Part shown: positions 59,801 through 64,000 of the stretch, in pieces
Position numbering within the stretch: the first letter of the stretch is position 1
Layout of the letters: every line of letters begins with the position of its first letter
Origin: Triatoma infestans
Lineage: Eukaryota; Arthropoda; Insecta; Hemiptera; Reduviidae
DNA length: 64,000 nt
Direction: 5' to 3'
Assembly: GCA_011037195.1 (NCBI GenBank)
Contig: JAAEAF010000660.1
Coordinates: 62,001 to 126,000 of the forward strand
Translations under genes and position numbers: made by a program
The notes under the pieces: model-generated
The model's database searches: none
Seen by the model: the letters and a program-made list of their open reading frames with translations, nothing else
What the model was told of the DNA's origin: nothing

Positions 59801-60578
59801 CAATAGTGGTTGTTTGAGTCGTGAACTCAAATACCCGAAATCAGATGTGGGGATAAGAAACTTAAAGCGAAAATAGCTTTGAGTTTAAGAAATATAGGTA
59901 ATGAAAAATGGAGCTAAGTCAGAAATAGCCCCCTCTCCCGTTACTTTTTTATATTTACCCATATCGGAATGATGAAATTTTTGCACAATAATGTGTGTAG
60001 GTGTAGGGTGAAAGTATGGAGTTTGCAAAAGCAAAGTGCCTTCACCAAAGTGACGCCCCTTTTAATTAGATGAGATACTGGGACTGTTGGAAGCCAAAAT
60101 ATCGGCCAAAGTACGTGTTAAAAGTGTGTGTGTGTGTGAAGAAATATGTGTAGCTGAACTTAAGCGAAGATATACAATCGAACAGACACCTATTACAAAA
60201 ATTGTCTCCATGAACAGAATCGCGAAGTAACAAACATTTACCCCACTAAACAGATACAAAAAAAAAGAGGCAAGTTTCTCTATGAGCAGATTATATAGAA
60301 GCAAAGAGCCTAAAGAAGGTTACACATAAACCAGCTGATTGTCATGGCAACATTCCGAACAGTCTTACAATATTTTATTTACAATACTTATTATAGAATT
60401 ATGTTATAAAATTTATTTAGATTGTATAATAACGTTGGGAATAATCACCTTTCCTACTCCAAGTTTGTTTTTCAACTGTTCATTTTCTTTCTTTACTGAC
60501 TTCACTTGGCATTCTAGATTCTCCACTTTCTTCTTAAGACTTTCACATTTCTTATCTTTATCCTTATCTTTCTTTGAA
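29712..60578 (-). CDS. ODF2: ODF2/cenexin-like coiled-coil centriole protein (12 exons, 5' partial)
   Basis: Joined exons in transcription order: 60578-60449, 58609-58490, 50905-50789, 49573-49235, 49139-48978, 48838-48695, 46004-45858, 37630-37520, 37433-37281, 35428-35289, 32026-31777 and 29894-29712. All have AG/GT borders, keep one frame and give about 664 residues. Nearly all is coiled coil, apart from Pro/Gly-rich stretches in exons 3-5. Family marks that I recall from vertebrate ODF2: a LPEMLK segment (there LPDILK), SARQVSRTKDR followed by ISDLEKQLAQS (there a RRQVEQTKEH region and LDLETQLS), and a C-terminal VNYLKNSYTNIF (there VQFLKSSYANVF). ODF2/cenexin builds distal and subdistal appendages of the mother centriole and the outer dense fibres of sperm tails. 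The N-terminal third is not seen; exons beyond 60578 or outside the window are expected. The introns are stuffed with transposons. The assignment rests on remembered family motifs, not on an alignment. Confidence 0.85.
30260..31000 (-). other. Intron with a possible LINE remnant (opposite strand)
   Basis: On the + strand, broken frames read CTDGFKTGNEMG near 30300, VADKMAKENGA near 30478 and SICPQCN near 30750. These recall the start and end of a ribonuclease H domain and a Cys/His knuckle of a LINE. All frames are interrupted, so this is a tentative call. Confidence 0.4.
31425..31515. repeat. Short fold-back remnant with perfect 16-bp hairpin
   Basis: Begins with the GGTTGGTTCCGCAGATCTGG end shared with the other fold-backs. 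AGACATTTTCCGTGGT (31460-31475) and its exact inverse (31493-31508) enclose a 17-base loop. The hammerhead-like core has been lost, leaving only the tips of the two arms. Confidence 0.65.
31777..32026 (-). CDS. ODF2: ODF2-like exon 11
   Basis: 250 bases. It completes the split codon and then codes 83 residues, including LDEKLHEALQLSTQLETLRE and SARQVSRTKDR, the best-conserved block with vertebrate ODF2. Acceptor TTGTTTAG, donor GTATGT. Confidence 0.85.
32945..33265. repeat. Fold-back repeat with hammerhead-like core
   Basis: Same family as 237-558. The left arm begins near 32960 with CCGCAGAGCTG, and its core on the - strand (33021-33058) keeps CTGATGA and GAAAC but a mismatched stem. The right arm keeps AACGCCCGAAACCGG (33203) but its CTGATGA box has become TGTGATA. 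Confidence 0.6.
33345..34000 (-). repeat. Rolling-circle-like short element, copy
   Basis: The TC-type end AAATCTGGTGTGATAAACCC with ACTTTCTCTTACT lies at 33368-33405. The interior follows the family order up to the CACACGCACAC microsatellite (33940), but the other terminus with the CTAG hairpin is missing. Confidence 0.6.
34501..35183 (+). repeat. Rolling-circle-like short element, full-length copy
   Basis: One end is a hairpin around CTAG (TCTTACTCCTAGTAAGAG, 34509-34526). The other is the inverse of TCTGGTGTGAAACATTCACA at 35151-35175. Inner CTTTCTCTTACT and AGTAAGAGAAAG words form subterminal inverted repeats. The interior has a (GT)n microsatellite at 34628-34643 and conserved blocks near CCGGAAGT and GATTTTCTTGAAA. 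TC start, CTAG hairpin end, subterminal inverted repeats, microsatellite and T-rich flanks without obvious target duplication resemble non-autonomous Helitron/Helentron elements. No protein is encoded. Confidence 0.6.
35289..35428 (-). CDS. ODF2: ODF2-like exon 10
   Basis: 140 bases, 46 codons plus two bases (AG), ending at donor GTGAAA. The split Arg codon is completed by the first A of exon 11. Coiled coil, with LQSSLNNGEKKMEEVKAENT. Confidence 0.8.
35630..35988. repeat. Long hairpin with Penelope-type hammerhead-like motif in both arms
   Basis: Near-perfect inverted arms of about 150 bp (35630-35782 and 35840-35988) around a loop of about 57 bases, inside the intron between ODF2-like exons 9 and 10. 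Each arm contains a T-T/C-TGAAGA box, the stem GGCAAAC/GTTTGTC and GAAACGTCG (35724-35757 on the - strand, 35860-35893 on the + strand). This wording is typical of the terminal repeats of Penelope-like elements, which can occur in inverse orientation. No GIY-YIG or reverse-transcriptase sequence accompanies it. Confidence 0.7.
36241..36262. repeat. Poly(A) tract
   Basis: A pure A run of about 22 bases inside an intron, possibly the tail of an otherwise unrecognised retroposed copy. Confidence 0.7.
36435..37110 (-). repeat. Rolling-circle-like short element, copy
   Basis: An AGTGAAACACTCACACGACT end with CTTTCTCTTACT at 36473-36500, and a TTAGTAAGAGAAAGTA end at 37085-37107. A second CTAG-type end (TTTCTCTTACTCCTAGTAA, 36437) abuts the left side, so two copies seem to be joined end to end there. 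Confidence 0.55.
37281..37433 (-). CDS. ODF2: ODF2-like exon 9
   Basis: 153 bases, 51 codons, including the ELTPLPEMLKTAHQKLHE stretch that parallels the LPDILK region of vertebrate ODF2. Acceptor TTAACAG, donor GTAAGT. Only 86 bases separate it from exon 8, a short ancestral-looking intron. Confidence 0.85.
37520..37630 (-). CDS. ODF2: ODF2-like exon 8
   Basis: 111 bases, 37 codons (YLNAQQTVEEQRRQLDIMEI). Acceptor TTTTATAG, donor GTGAGT. Phase 0 on both sides. The intron upstream is about 8.2 kb and holds the two largest LINE insertions besides shorter repeats. Confidence 0.8.
37680..38518. other. Intron sequence, unassigned
   Basis: The part at about 37960-38280 reads like broken coding DNA (FKVPEPVHSMGRQRRFLLEA in one + frame) but matches nothing I know. 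A fragment of the rolling-circle-like repeat end (GAAACACTCACACAGCTTTC) lies at 38311. Confidence 0.35.
39005..40816 (-). pseudogene. LINE ORF2 reverse transcriptase and C-terminus, broken
   Basis: Reverse transcriptase text: LIFPLYKQGDFNDVANYREI (about 40715-40655), EFQAGFRRGYSAIDN (40570), a break at the catalytic FDSVDHSS region (40430), then VRQGCLLSPTLFSLFVDDL and LLYTDDVVLIS in the frame 40402-39722. The catalytic box is YTDD rather than the usual YADD. The C-terminal frames 39791-39411 and 39511-39005 carry DYRLPKIVAKEIIRRK and the knuckle CSFCNFNCREDLYHFLGECP. Frame breaks near 40440, 39790 and 39480 make it inactive. Confidence 0.85.
40817..42180 (-). pseudogene. LINE ORF2 endonuclease and linker, frameshifted
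   Basis: The endonuclease start ISVISYNIAGLKSK and ILLETFVIED lie at about 42150-42040. A break near 41900 is followed by the long frame 41896-40817 with LLMGDCNVRLGRSQ (catalytic), LIILNGRFFDD, CSVNDLCCASFD and PFSDHQPISL. After that comes the His/Cys-containing linker (CLRTRRKSFRLLNLFRKTD) and the region leading to the reverse transcriptase. Confidence 0.8.
42497..42944 (-). pseudogene. LINE ORF1 relic (coiled coil, frameshifted)
   Basis: ATG at 42944. Coiled-coil segment LRAEMKSLREENNYLKSELE, then RDCNLIFKGV, equivalent to KNLIIGGM of the first LINE's ORF1. A frameshift near 42680 is followed by TPLGPRTVSNRPLLASFFR and a strand with KILSSAKVLRGTGF in the next frame. It is shorter and more damaged than the intact ORF1 at 20881. 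Confidence 0.7.
43735..44285 (+). repeat. Rolling-circle-like short element, truncated copy
   Basis: The CTAG hairpin end (TCTTATTCCTAGTAAGAG) lies at 43741-43758 and a (GT)n run at 43865-43886. The order of inner blocks is as in the 34501 copy, up to GAAATTCCGAGTTTGAAGAA at 44252. The TC end is missing, and the Jockey relic follows. Confidence 0.6.
44400..45375 (+). mobile_element. Jockey-type LINE, 3' relic
   Basis: Two frames: 44416-44703, with ATYADDVAILSTHKDATTAS (intact catalytic box) and TKCTHVTFTLRR, then a short third frame with IRYLGLYLESRLTWNTHVTK (44737-44790), and 44888-45208, with YKSIIRPIQTYRLQLWGTAK and a C-terminal SSLTIPGNP. This wording is characteristic of Jockey-clade LINEs of insects. 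A piece is missing between the frames, replaced by an AT-rich inverted-repeat stretch (44826-44900). The 3' end is an A-rich tail at 45356-45371. Confidence 0.8.
45403..45470. repeat. Short inverted repeat
   Basis: CAAGCAAGCAAAAAATTAGTTT and an inverse partner (ACTAATTTTTTGCTTGTTTG at 45448) can form a hairpin of about 20 bp with a loop of about 25 bases. Confidence 0.6.
45625..45830. repeat. Fold-back repeat with hammerhead-like core next to an ODF2 splice donor
   Basis: Short version of the 237-558 family: left arm core on the - strand (45672-45710), right arm core on the + strand (45723-45760, CTGATGATGGGCGTACGCC then AGAAACC), and a right end with CCAGCTCTGCGGATCC. It ends about 25 bases from the donor of ODF2-like exon 7. 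Confidence 0.65.
45858..46004 (-). CDS. ODF2: ODF2-like exon 7
   Basis: 147 bases, 49 codons (MEVEQQLTLAKQRYRESQEE). Acceptor TTTCAG, donor GTGACT. A fold-back repeat begins within about 30 bases of the donor on the intron side. Confidence 0.8.
46190..46390 (-). mobile_element. Possible tRNA-derived SINE (family 3)
   Basis: On the - strand, GGTAAGTAGTTAAAAGCACG is A-box-like and AGCTCGATTCCCGGCG is B-box-like, about 30 bases apart, followed by a unique body. There is no second copy in the window to confirm it. Confidence 0.4.
46861..47827 (-). mobile_element. R1-type LINE, 5'-truncated, between (TAA)n tracts
   Basis: One open frame on the - strand (47827-47018, 269 codons, no start codon) encodes the end of a LINE ORF2: SILLYGAEVWAGALNKEAYR, LGALRIASAYRTVSEPA, WQASWEDDHRGRWTARLI and the knuckle CPGCKDDASHTFFACDRW. 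These are typical of the R1 clade. The element is much richer in G+C than its surroundings, and the frame is open throughout, so it is a young insertion. It ends in a T run on the + strand (poly(A) of the element, 46861-46888). TAA/ATT repeats flank both sides (46843-46860 and 47832-47882). Confidence 0.85.
47832..47882. repeat. (TAA)n microsatellite
   Basis: A TAA trinucleotide tract with one interruption, abutting the truncated 5' end of the R1-type LINE. Confidence 0.95.
48001..48690. other. Intron sequence without recognised features
   Basis: AT-rich. A small tandem duplication of TAAGCTAGAAGC/TAGAAACGTAGAAAGG words is visible at 48070-48135. Nothing else is recognised. Confidence 0.4.
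48695..48838 (-). CDS. ODF2: ODF2-like exon 6
   Basis: 144 bases, 48 codons of coiled coil (RCELESAKRESLSSLEKCQE). Acceptor AATTATAG, donor GTAAGT. Phase 0 on both sides. Confidence 0.8.
48978..49139 (-). CDS. ODF2: ODF2-like exon 5
   Basis: 162 bases, 54 codons. A Pro-rich start (LGPPLPPPQASPP) passes into coiled coil (LEAQLSSLREQYRKLQ). Acceptor AATTATAG, donor GTAAAA. Phase 0 on both sides. Confidence 0.75.
49235..49573 (-). CDS. ODF2: ODF2-like exon 4 with Pro-rich half
   Basis: 339 bases, 113 codons. The first 35 residues are coiled coil (EVRSIQKELEMVQAERRGLE). The rest is rich in Pro, Gly, Ala and Thr, with a PPGPAPGEPP run. Acceptor CCTATAG, donor GTAATA. Phase 0 on both sides. Confidence 0.75.
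50540..50620. repeat. AT-rich quasi-palindromic tract
   Basis: Runs of ATATAT and TTAATTATATAA that can fold on themselves, inside an intron. Simple sequence. Confidence 0.7.
50789..50905 (-). CDS. ODF2: ODF2-like exon 3, Gly/Lys-rich
   Basis: 117 bases, 39 codons, from KTMMGPCSPARQKL through a GGGG run to KKEQPKDM. Acceptor ATTCACAG, donor GTAATC. Phase 0 on both sides. Not predicted coiled coil. It is the least certain exon because the donor is weak. Confidence 0.6.
50928..52540 (-). repeat. Rolling-circle-like short element interrupted by a LINE
   Basis: The TC end (AAATCTGGTGTAAAATATTC, ACTTTCTCTTA) lies at 50928-50960 and the CTAG-type end, worn to TTTTACCAGGAATAAGAG, at 52507-52530. 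Interior blocks run 51300-51750 and stop at the TTTTGTTCACATA word, where the family normally has its microsatellite. A LINE fragment occupies 51751-52505. Confidence 0.55.
51751..52505 (+). mobile_element. LINE 3' relic nested in a short element
   Basis: Frames 51751-52031 (WTQDKGLSIITSKIQVIVFT, MKFLGVVLNSKLTW) and 51970-52200 (MVIKPRLLYAAVVWWRRIE), then ETEEETPIHLMTDCQDCEV, a Cys/His end, at 52211-52270. This is the reverse-transcriptase thumb and C-terminus of a Jockey/R1-like LINE, frameshifted and 5'-truncated. The tail is (AAT)n at 52491-52505. Confidence 0.7.
54414..54720 (+). pseudogene. Gypsy RNase H domain
   Basis: The longest open piece of the gypsy relic, about 100 codons: VEAPILSCPDFMKLFVLMTD with the first catalytic Asp, VGLGEIFTQE, TSRTLRQTNQKYSAKELECQ with the catalytic Glu, and VVVWAIEKFRSYIEGFHF. 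Tethered RNase H of Ty3/gypsy polymerase. The frame closes soon after. Confidence 0.85.
54805..55212 (+). mobile_element. LTR-like insertion inside the gypsy relic
   Basis: Starts TGTAACGGCCAACG and ends near CTTACA. It contains a TATA-like GGTATAAATGAGG at 55013 and a polyadenylation-like GCTGAATAAAGTC at 55100, spaced as in an LTR. The pol reading breaks off at its left edge. GCGG occurs near both edges (54798 and 55213), so a target duplication is possible but not clear. The piece 55213-55560 that follows is G+C-rich and unassigned; the pol text resumes at about 55545. Confidence 0.5.
55856..56094 (+). mobile_element. tRNA-derived SINE (family 2) with target duplication
   Basis: Head TATGGTGGCTAGCGCACTCG (A box) and GGATTCAATTCCCATG (B box), about 240 bases long. 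The flanks CTTATGGTCCTTGG (55842) and TTTATGGTCTTGG (56095) are a target duplication. It splits the integrase of the gypsy relic, whose text resumes directly after it (FLKCDNGS). Confidence 0.8.
57150..57895 (-). repeat. Rolling-circle-like short element, copy
   Basis: Follows the family block order and ends with CTTCCTCTTACTAGGAGTTA and AAAGAAAGTAATAA at 57863-57893, the CTAG hairpin end. The TC end is missing or diverged. Confidence 0.6.
57900..58480. other. Intron sequence without recognised features
   Basis: Ordinary AT-rich intron upstream of exon 2's donor. Nothing else is recognised. Confidence 0.4.
58490..58609 (-). CDS. ODF2: ODF2-like exon 2
   Basis: 120 bases, 40 codons (VVELCRNEIQSRQV at the start, CNCKNFQ at the end), acceptor TTTTTAG, donor GTAAGT, phase 0 on both sides. 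Confidence 0.75.
59147..59178 (+). repeat. Single Penelope-type hammerhead-like motif
   Basis: CTGAAGA, then the stem GGCAA/TTGCC, then GAAACGTC. Same wording as the arms at 35724 and 35860 but with a shorter stem. No inverse partner is seen within 300 bases. Confidence 0.55.
59256..59302. repeat. (TA)n tract
   Basis: Interrupted TA repeat, simple sequence. Confidence 0.85.
59400..60330. other. Intron sequence, unassigned
   Basis: A - strand frame (59506-59757) and a + strand T/C-rich part were looked at, and neither resembles a known protein. A short (GT)n lies at 60125-60138. Confidence 0.4.
60449..60578 (-). CDS. ODF2: ODF2-like exon 1 of those visible
   Basis: 130 bases coding 43 residues of Lys-rich coiled coil (with CQVKSVKKENEQLKNKL), followed by donor GTGATT. 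The acceptor AG gives phase 1, so one base of the first codon belongs to an exon further upstream that is not seen in the window. This is the most 5' exon found. Confidence 0.7.
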
Positions 60579-60904
60579 CTGTATTTGGAAACAGTGCGTA
60601 AATAATTTTACTTTGCTCATTAATTGATAATTTATATATAAATAGTAACTGTTGGATAGACTATAAAGAAAAAACAAATCCGGTATGAAGTTCTCGCAAG
60701 ACTTTTCTCTTACTACAATTTTCCTGATTGACAAATTTTCTTAAAACTTAGAATTTTTATTAAACATTTTAGTTCTCTTAATAGCAACCAGATGGCAGAT
60801 TGTAACTGTAGCGTTCGGTACTATGTAAAACTTCTCAGCTCAGCCTTAATCATTAATAATACATTTCTCCGAGAAAATGTTTGGTAAAAAAATGAATATA
60901 GGGT

Positions 60905-61165
60905 ATATTAGGGCATCAATCAACTAAAATTTGATTAAATATTCAAGCGACTTAATTTAATTTTTTGTTTTAATCAAATCTGATTTAATTAATTTAATAA
61001 TTTTTTTTTTAACCATCACCCGATTATTTTATCAATTAAAACTGTGATTAAATCTTTGATCAAACTAATTTAATTGAATTAAAAAAAATATTATCAAATT
61101 CAGGATAAATCTATCAATTAATAAGTTAGTCAACTAAAATTGTGATTTAATTTTACACCAAATTA
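60905..61165. repeat. AATTAAATC-rich quasi-repeat block
   Basis: Made almost only of words such as GATTAAAT, TTAATTTAA and TCAATTAA on both strands. A similar block lies at 63395-63620. A cryptic satellite-like or slipped sequence. Confidence 0.55.
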
Positions 61166-62016
61166 ATTCTGTTTTAGTCTTGGGGGAAAATTCTTCTTTT
61201 CTCCTTTTTACATTGTGTGGTGTGAAAAGCTCAAAAGCTCTCTCTTAATATCACAGGAAACCCAAATTAATATTCCGTGTAGATAGATACCTTTGAGGGA
61301 CCTGAAGCGGAGAATATTGGCGACAGACTCGTCAACTGAAAGTGGCAATGTAAGATTCTATGTATGAATATAATTCTTCTATACAGATGGTAGGCAAACC
61401 CTAACCGGTACGTCAAACAAAACTATAGCCAGCGGGGGTCTCCTGGATTTGTGTGTCAGCAAATATAATCCTTCAGATTATATTCATATTGTTTTAATTA
61501 AAAAACGGTACCTCAGAACGGCGGGCAAAATCTCACTTTTGAGGCCACCGAGGTTCACCAATTTTTCAAAATTAATAACAATAATTAAGCGTTATTAGAA
61601 GAAATTCCCCCTTAGGACACTAGCACCGCATCAGACTCGAAGATTTCTGGCAAAATCTATCAACCGGAAGTTTTCCAACGGTTTTCTTTAAACTTCACAA
61701 ATCAACTACACAAATAATGAGCTACAACTTTTTTTTTAAACATTTCTCCGGGAAAATTGATTTAAGGGGACTTGAAATTTAACGAGGGTGGGGTTAAGTT
61801 TTCCTGTAAAGTGCTATTTCAGTTTATTACATAATCCTACCATCTAAATAGTTCAATTACAATGAATACGTTGTCGAAATTCCGATTTGAAGAAAGTCAC
61901 TTAACCGGAAGTACGTTTCTATTGAAGTTTTTTTAGTTTTCGCGGTTTTCTCCATAACAATCTAATAAGTTTTGTTAAATTTGATACCATAACTGTGAAT
62001 ATAGAGACCAATCACT

Positions 62017-62137
62017 GACAGTGAGCTGTAGAGGCTCCTAGGAAGAAAAAATCTAAGGGTAACACACGAACTAGACTCGAAACCGGGTCCTCCGTGTAGG
62101 AGTCCATTACGCTTACCACTTAGCCATGCCCTTCCCT
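62017..62137 (-). mobile_element. tRNA-derived SINE (family 1), short copy
   Basis: Inverse orientation. The head half matches the copies at 25724 and 63632, with CTAGACTCGAAACCGGGTCC around the B box. The distal half is missing. ACCAATCACT lies at both edges (62007 and 62138), a 10-bp target duplication inside a rolling-circle-like element. Confidence 0.75.
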
Positions 62138-62461
62138 ACCAATCACTTTTATTTCAAACTTTGTTCGGAAAAATTCATTTAAAGAAGTTTGTGTGGGTTA
62201 GCTTTCTTCAAACAAGTCATTTTATTCAATTTAGATTCTCTCATTGATATAAACTGCAAACACATATTTATTACAAATTATAAGTTTGAAGAAAATTTGT
62301 CAACTGTTTACAATTTTGTTAACTGCAGTAAGAGAAAGTGGTGGGTGTGTTTCACACCAGAGTTTCTTTTCCCGCAGTCGTTTCGGTAATCAAGAAGATA
62401 AATTTAGAATATTTAGAAAAGTTTAGAATGCTTAGAAACTGTTTCCATGGTTACTACATAT

Positions 62462-63312
62462 TACTTTCTCTTACTCCTAGTAAGAGGAAATTTTGTAATC
62501 ATGTGAAATTTTCGATATTGAGTTTTCACTGGAAATATCCGTTTTGAGGTCCCCTGAGTCCAAAAAAGTAGTTTTTAGCAAATGGTCTCTCTCTCTCTCT
62601 TGTGTGTGTGTGTATGTATGTGAACAGCATAACTCAAAAACGAAAAATCGCAGAAAGTTGAAAATATTCCGTTTAGGTATCACCATGTTTAGATATCACT
62701 ACTGTACGATATCTGTCAAATTCCTCAACCGGAAATACCATTTTACTAGTTTTTTTTTTTTACTTTTTTGCGTTTTTTTCAAAAATGGCTCCGATGATTT
62801 TCTTGCACCTTGGCATACCAACTACACATACAAAGAGCTACAACTTTTATTTGAAATATTTCTCTGGAAAAATTCATTTAAGGACACTTTTGGGGGAGGG
62901 GTGGGGTTAAGTTTTCAAGTAAAGTGCTATTTCAGTTTATTAGACAATTCTGCCATCTAAATAGTGTTAATTAGAATTGAATATGTTGTTGAAATTCCGA
63001 GTTTGAAAAAAAATCGGATAACCGGAAGTGCGTTTACTTTACCACTTTACTAAATGATTTTTTCACTTTTTCGCAATTTTTCTCAGGAAGGCTCCGATGA
63101 TTTTCTTGAAATACTATATATCACAACATACAAGATCTACCACTTTTATTTAACACATTTCTCTGGAAAATTTCATTAAGGGCACTTTTAAGGGAAGGGT
63201 TGGTATTATGTTTTGTCCGTAAAGTGCTATCAGCATAGTTGATTACATACAATTCTCCTCCAATTTGAGAAGTGGAGTAGGAAAAGTTGTGTGGTGTTCA
63301 CACCAGAGTTTT
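62462..63312 (+). repeat. Rolling-circle-like short element, long copy
   Basis: CTAG hairpin end TCTTACTCCTAGTAAGAG at 62468-62485, (CT)n/(GT)n at 62587-62612, and the inverse TC end TGGTGTTCACACCAGAG at 63287-63310. The CCGGAAGT and GATTTTCTT blocks occur twice, so the interior is partly duplicated. Confidence 0.6.
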
Positions 63313-63394
63313 TTAATTGTTTTAAAACTGCTCTCAAATAAAGGCTATTTATTTATTTATAAGAAATAATCTTGAGATGTGCATTAAATTAAAA

Positions 63395-63625
63395 ATTTAA
63401 TCATTGTTTATTTTATGATAAAAATAAATTCTTGAATTAATTTAATCAACTAAATATTTGATTACTTAATTTTTAGTTATTTAAAACTAATTTGCCAAAT
63501 GATTAAAAATTTAATTTTTAGATGCAACTAAATTAAATTTTTCGTTTTAAATAACTAAATTGAGGATGATTAAATTTTAAATTTTAGTTTTTGATTAATG
63601 ATTACATTTTTTAAATTTATTTTTT
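63395..63625. repeat. AATTAAATT-rich quasi-repeat block
   Basis: Same composition as 60905-61165, ending at the SINE. Confidence 0.55.
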
Positions 63626-63631
63626 TTTTAA

Positions 63632-63857
63632 TTTAAGGCGCATCAACAGCTATGGTCATTGGCGCCCGGAGCCTTCTCAGTGCCCTGCCGGCCTTCGGAC
63701 AGTGTTCTCTCGTTACATACAACACTGTTCATCACCGGACAGTGAGCTGTAGTGGCTCCTAGGAAAAAAAAATCTAAGGGTAGCAAAGCTGGACCCGAAC
63801 CCGGGTCCTCCGCATGGGAGTCCAGTACGCTAACCACTAAGCTATTCTCTTCCCTTA
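63632..63857 (-). mobile_element. tRNA-derived SINE (family 1), best copy
   Basis: Inverse orientation. On the - strand: A-box part AGCTTAGTGGTTAGCGTACT, B box GGGTTCGGGTCC, then the body with CTGTCCGGTGATGAACAGTG and a tail ending TTGATGCGCCTT. It is the least damaged of the three copies and lies in an AATTTAA-rich block that could hide a target duplication. Confidence 0.8.
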
Positions 63858-64000
63858 AATTTAATTTAATTTTTAGTTGATCTTTAATTTTACCATCCAA
63901 GTTATAGGGTATGTTGTACAGTATATACATATGTATACCAATCTTCCTGGACTATTCATTCTTCAGAATATCAGCGTATCTGTATCGATTTCGAAGAGCT

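Larger units (their letters stand above)
60676..62360. repeat. Cluster of rolling-circle-like short elements
   Basis: TC ends at 60677-60716 and around 61218-61250, with interior blocks at 61640-62000 (CCGGAAG, GATTTAAGG) and 62150-62340. The inverse end GGTGTGTTTCACACCAGAG is at 62342. The copies are broken by an AT-rich block (60905-61165) and by a SINE (62017-62137). Confidence 0.5.

Noticed and set aside
63632..63857. Functional tRNA gene
   Set aside because: A and B boxes are present but no acceptor stem can be paired, and the same sequence recurs with a SINE body at 25724 and 62017.

Overview
The window is an AT-rich piece of an animal nuclear genome, most likely an insect or other arthropod. 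The grounds are split genes with GT-AG introns, long C2H2 zinc-finger genes whose linkers are of the THSGEKPYKC type, and a repeat fauna of Jockey- and R1-type LINEs, BEL/Pao and Ty3/gypsy elements, PIF/Harbinger transposons, tRNA-derived SINEs and rolling-circle-like short elements. Nothing bacterial or viral was seen. The species cannot be named from the sequence.

Three host genes can be supported. Two zinc-finger genes lie on the + strand: a 12-finger gene at 2114-3331, with decayed extra fingers after its stop, and an 11-finger gene at 12746-14980. The second begins with an acidic domain built from about 30 copies of a 13-residue repeat. The third gene, on the - strand, runs from its stop codon at 29712 past 60578, and its 5' end is probably beyond the window. 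I assembled 12 coding exons by hand (about 664 residues). Its C-terminal part matches the layout and short motifs of ODF2/cenexin, the coiled-coil protein of mother-centriole appendages and sperm outer dense fibres. Eleven junctions are visible; ten are phase 0.

Most of the rest is mobile DNA. At 5560-9676 a roughly 320-bp direct repeat is followed by two decayed Harbinger transposase copies facing each other as a roughly 1.1-kb-armed palindrome. At 17988-20752 a GC-rich BEL/Pao 3' end and LTR is split by a Harbinger-like element. A broken LINE lies at 20800-25235, then a LINE relic with a SINE inside it (25435-26260) and an RNase H relic (28174-28769).

The ODF2 introns hold a LINE of about 5.2 kb with a 21-23 bp target duplication (38541-43714), a Jockey relic, an R1-type LINE between (TAA)n tracts, a wrecked Ty3/gypsy element that itself contains an LTR-like insertion and a SINE, and many copies of a 0.6-0.8 kb repeat whose ends resemble non-autonomous Helitrons/Helentrons.

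The most unusual signal is a set of fold-back repeats (237-558, 32945-33265, 35630-35988, 45625-45830) plus a single motif at 59147. Each arm carries a CTGANGA - stem - GAAAC core like the hammerhead-type motifs of Penelope-like elements, with compensatory changes in the stem between some copies.
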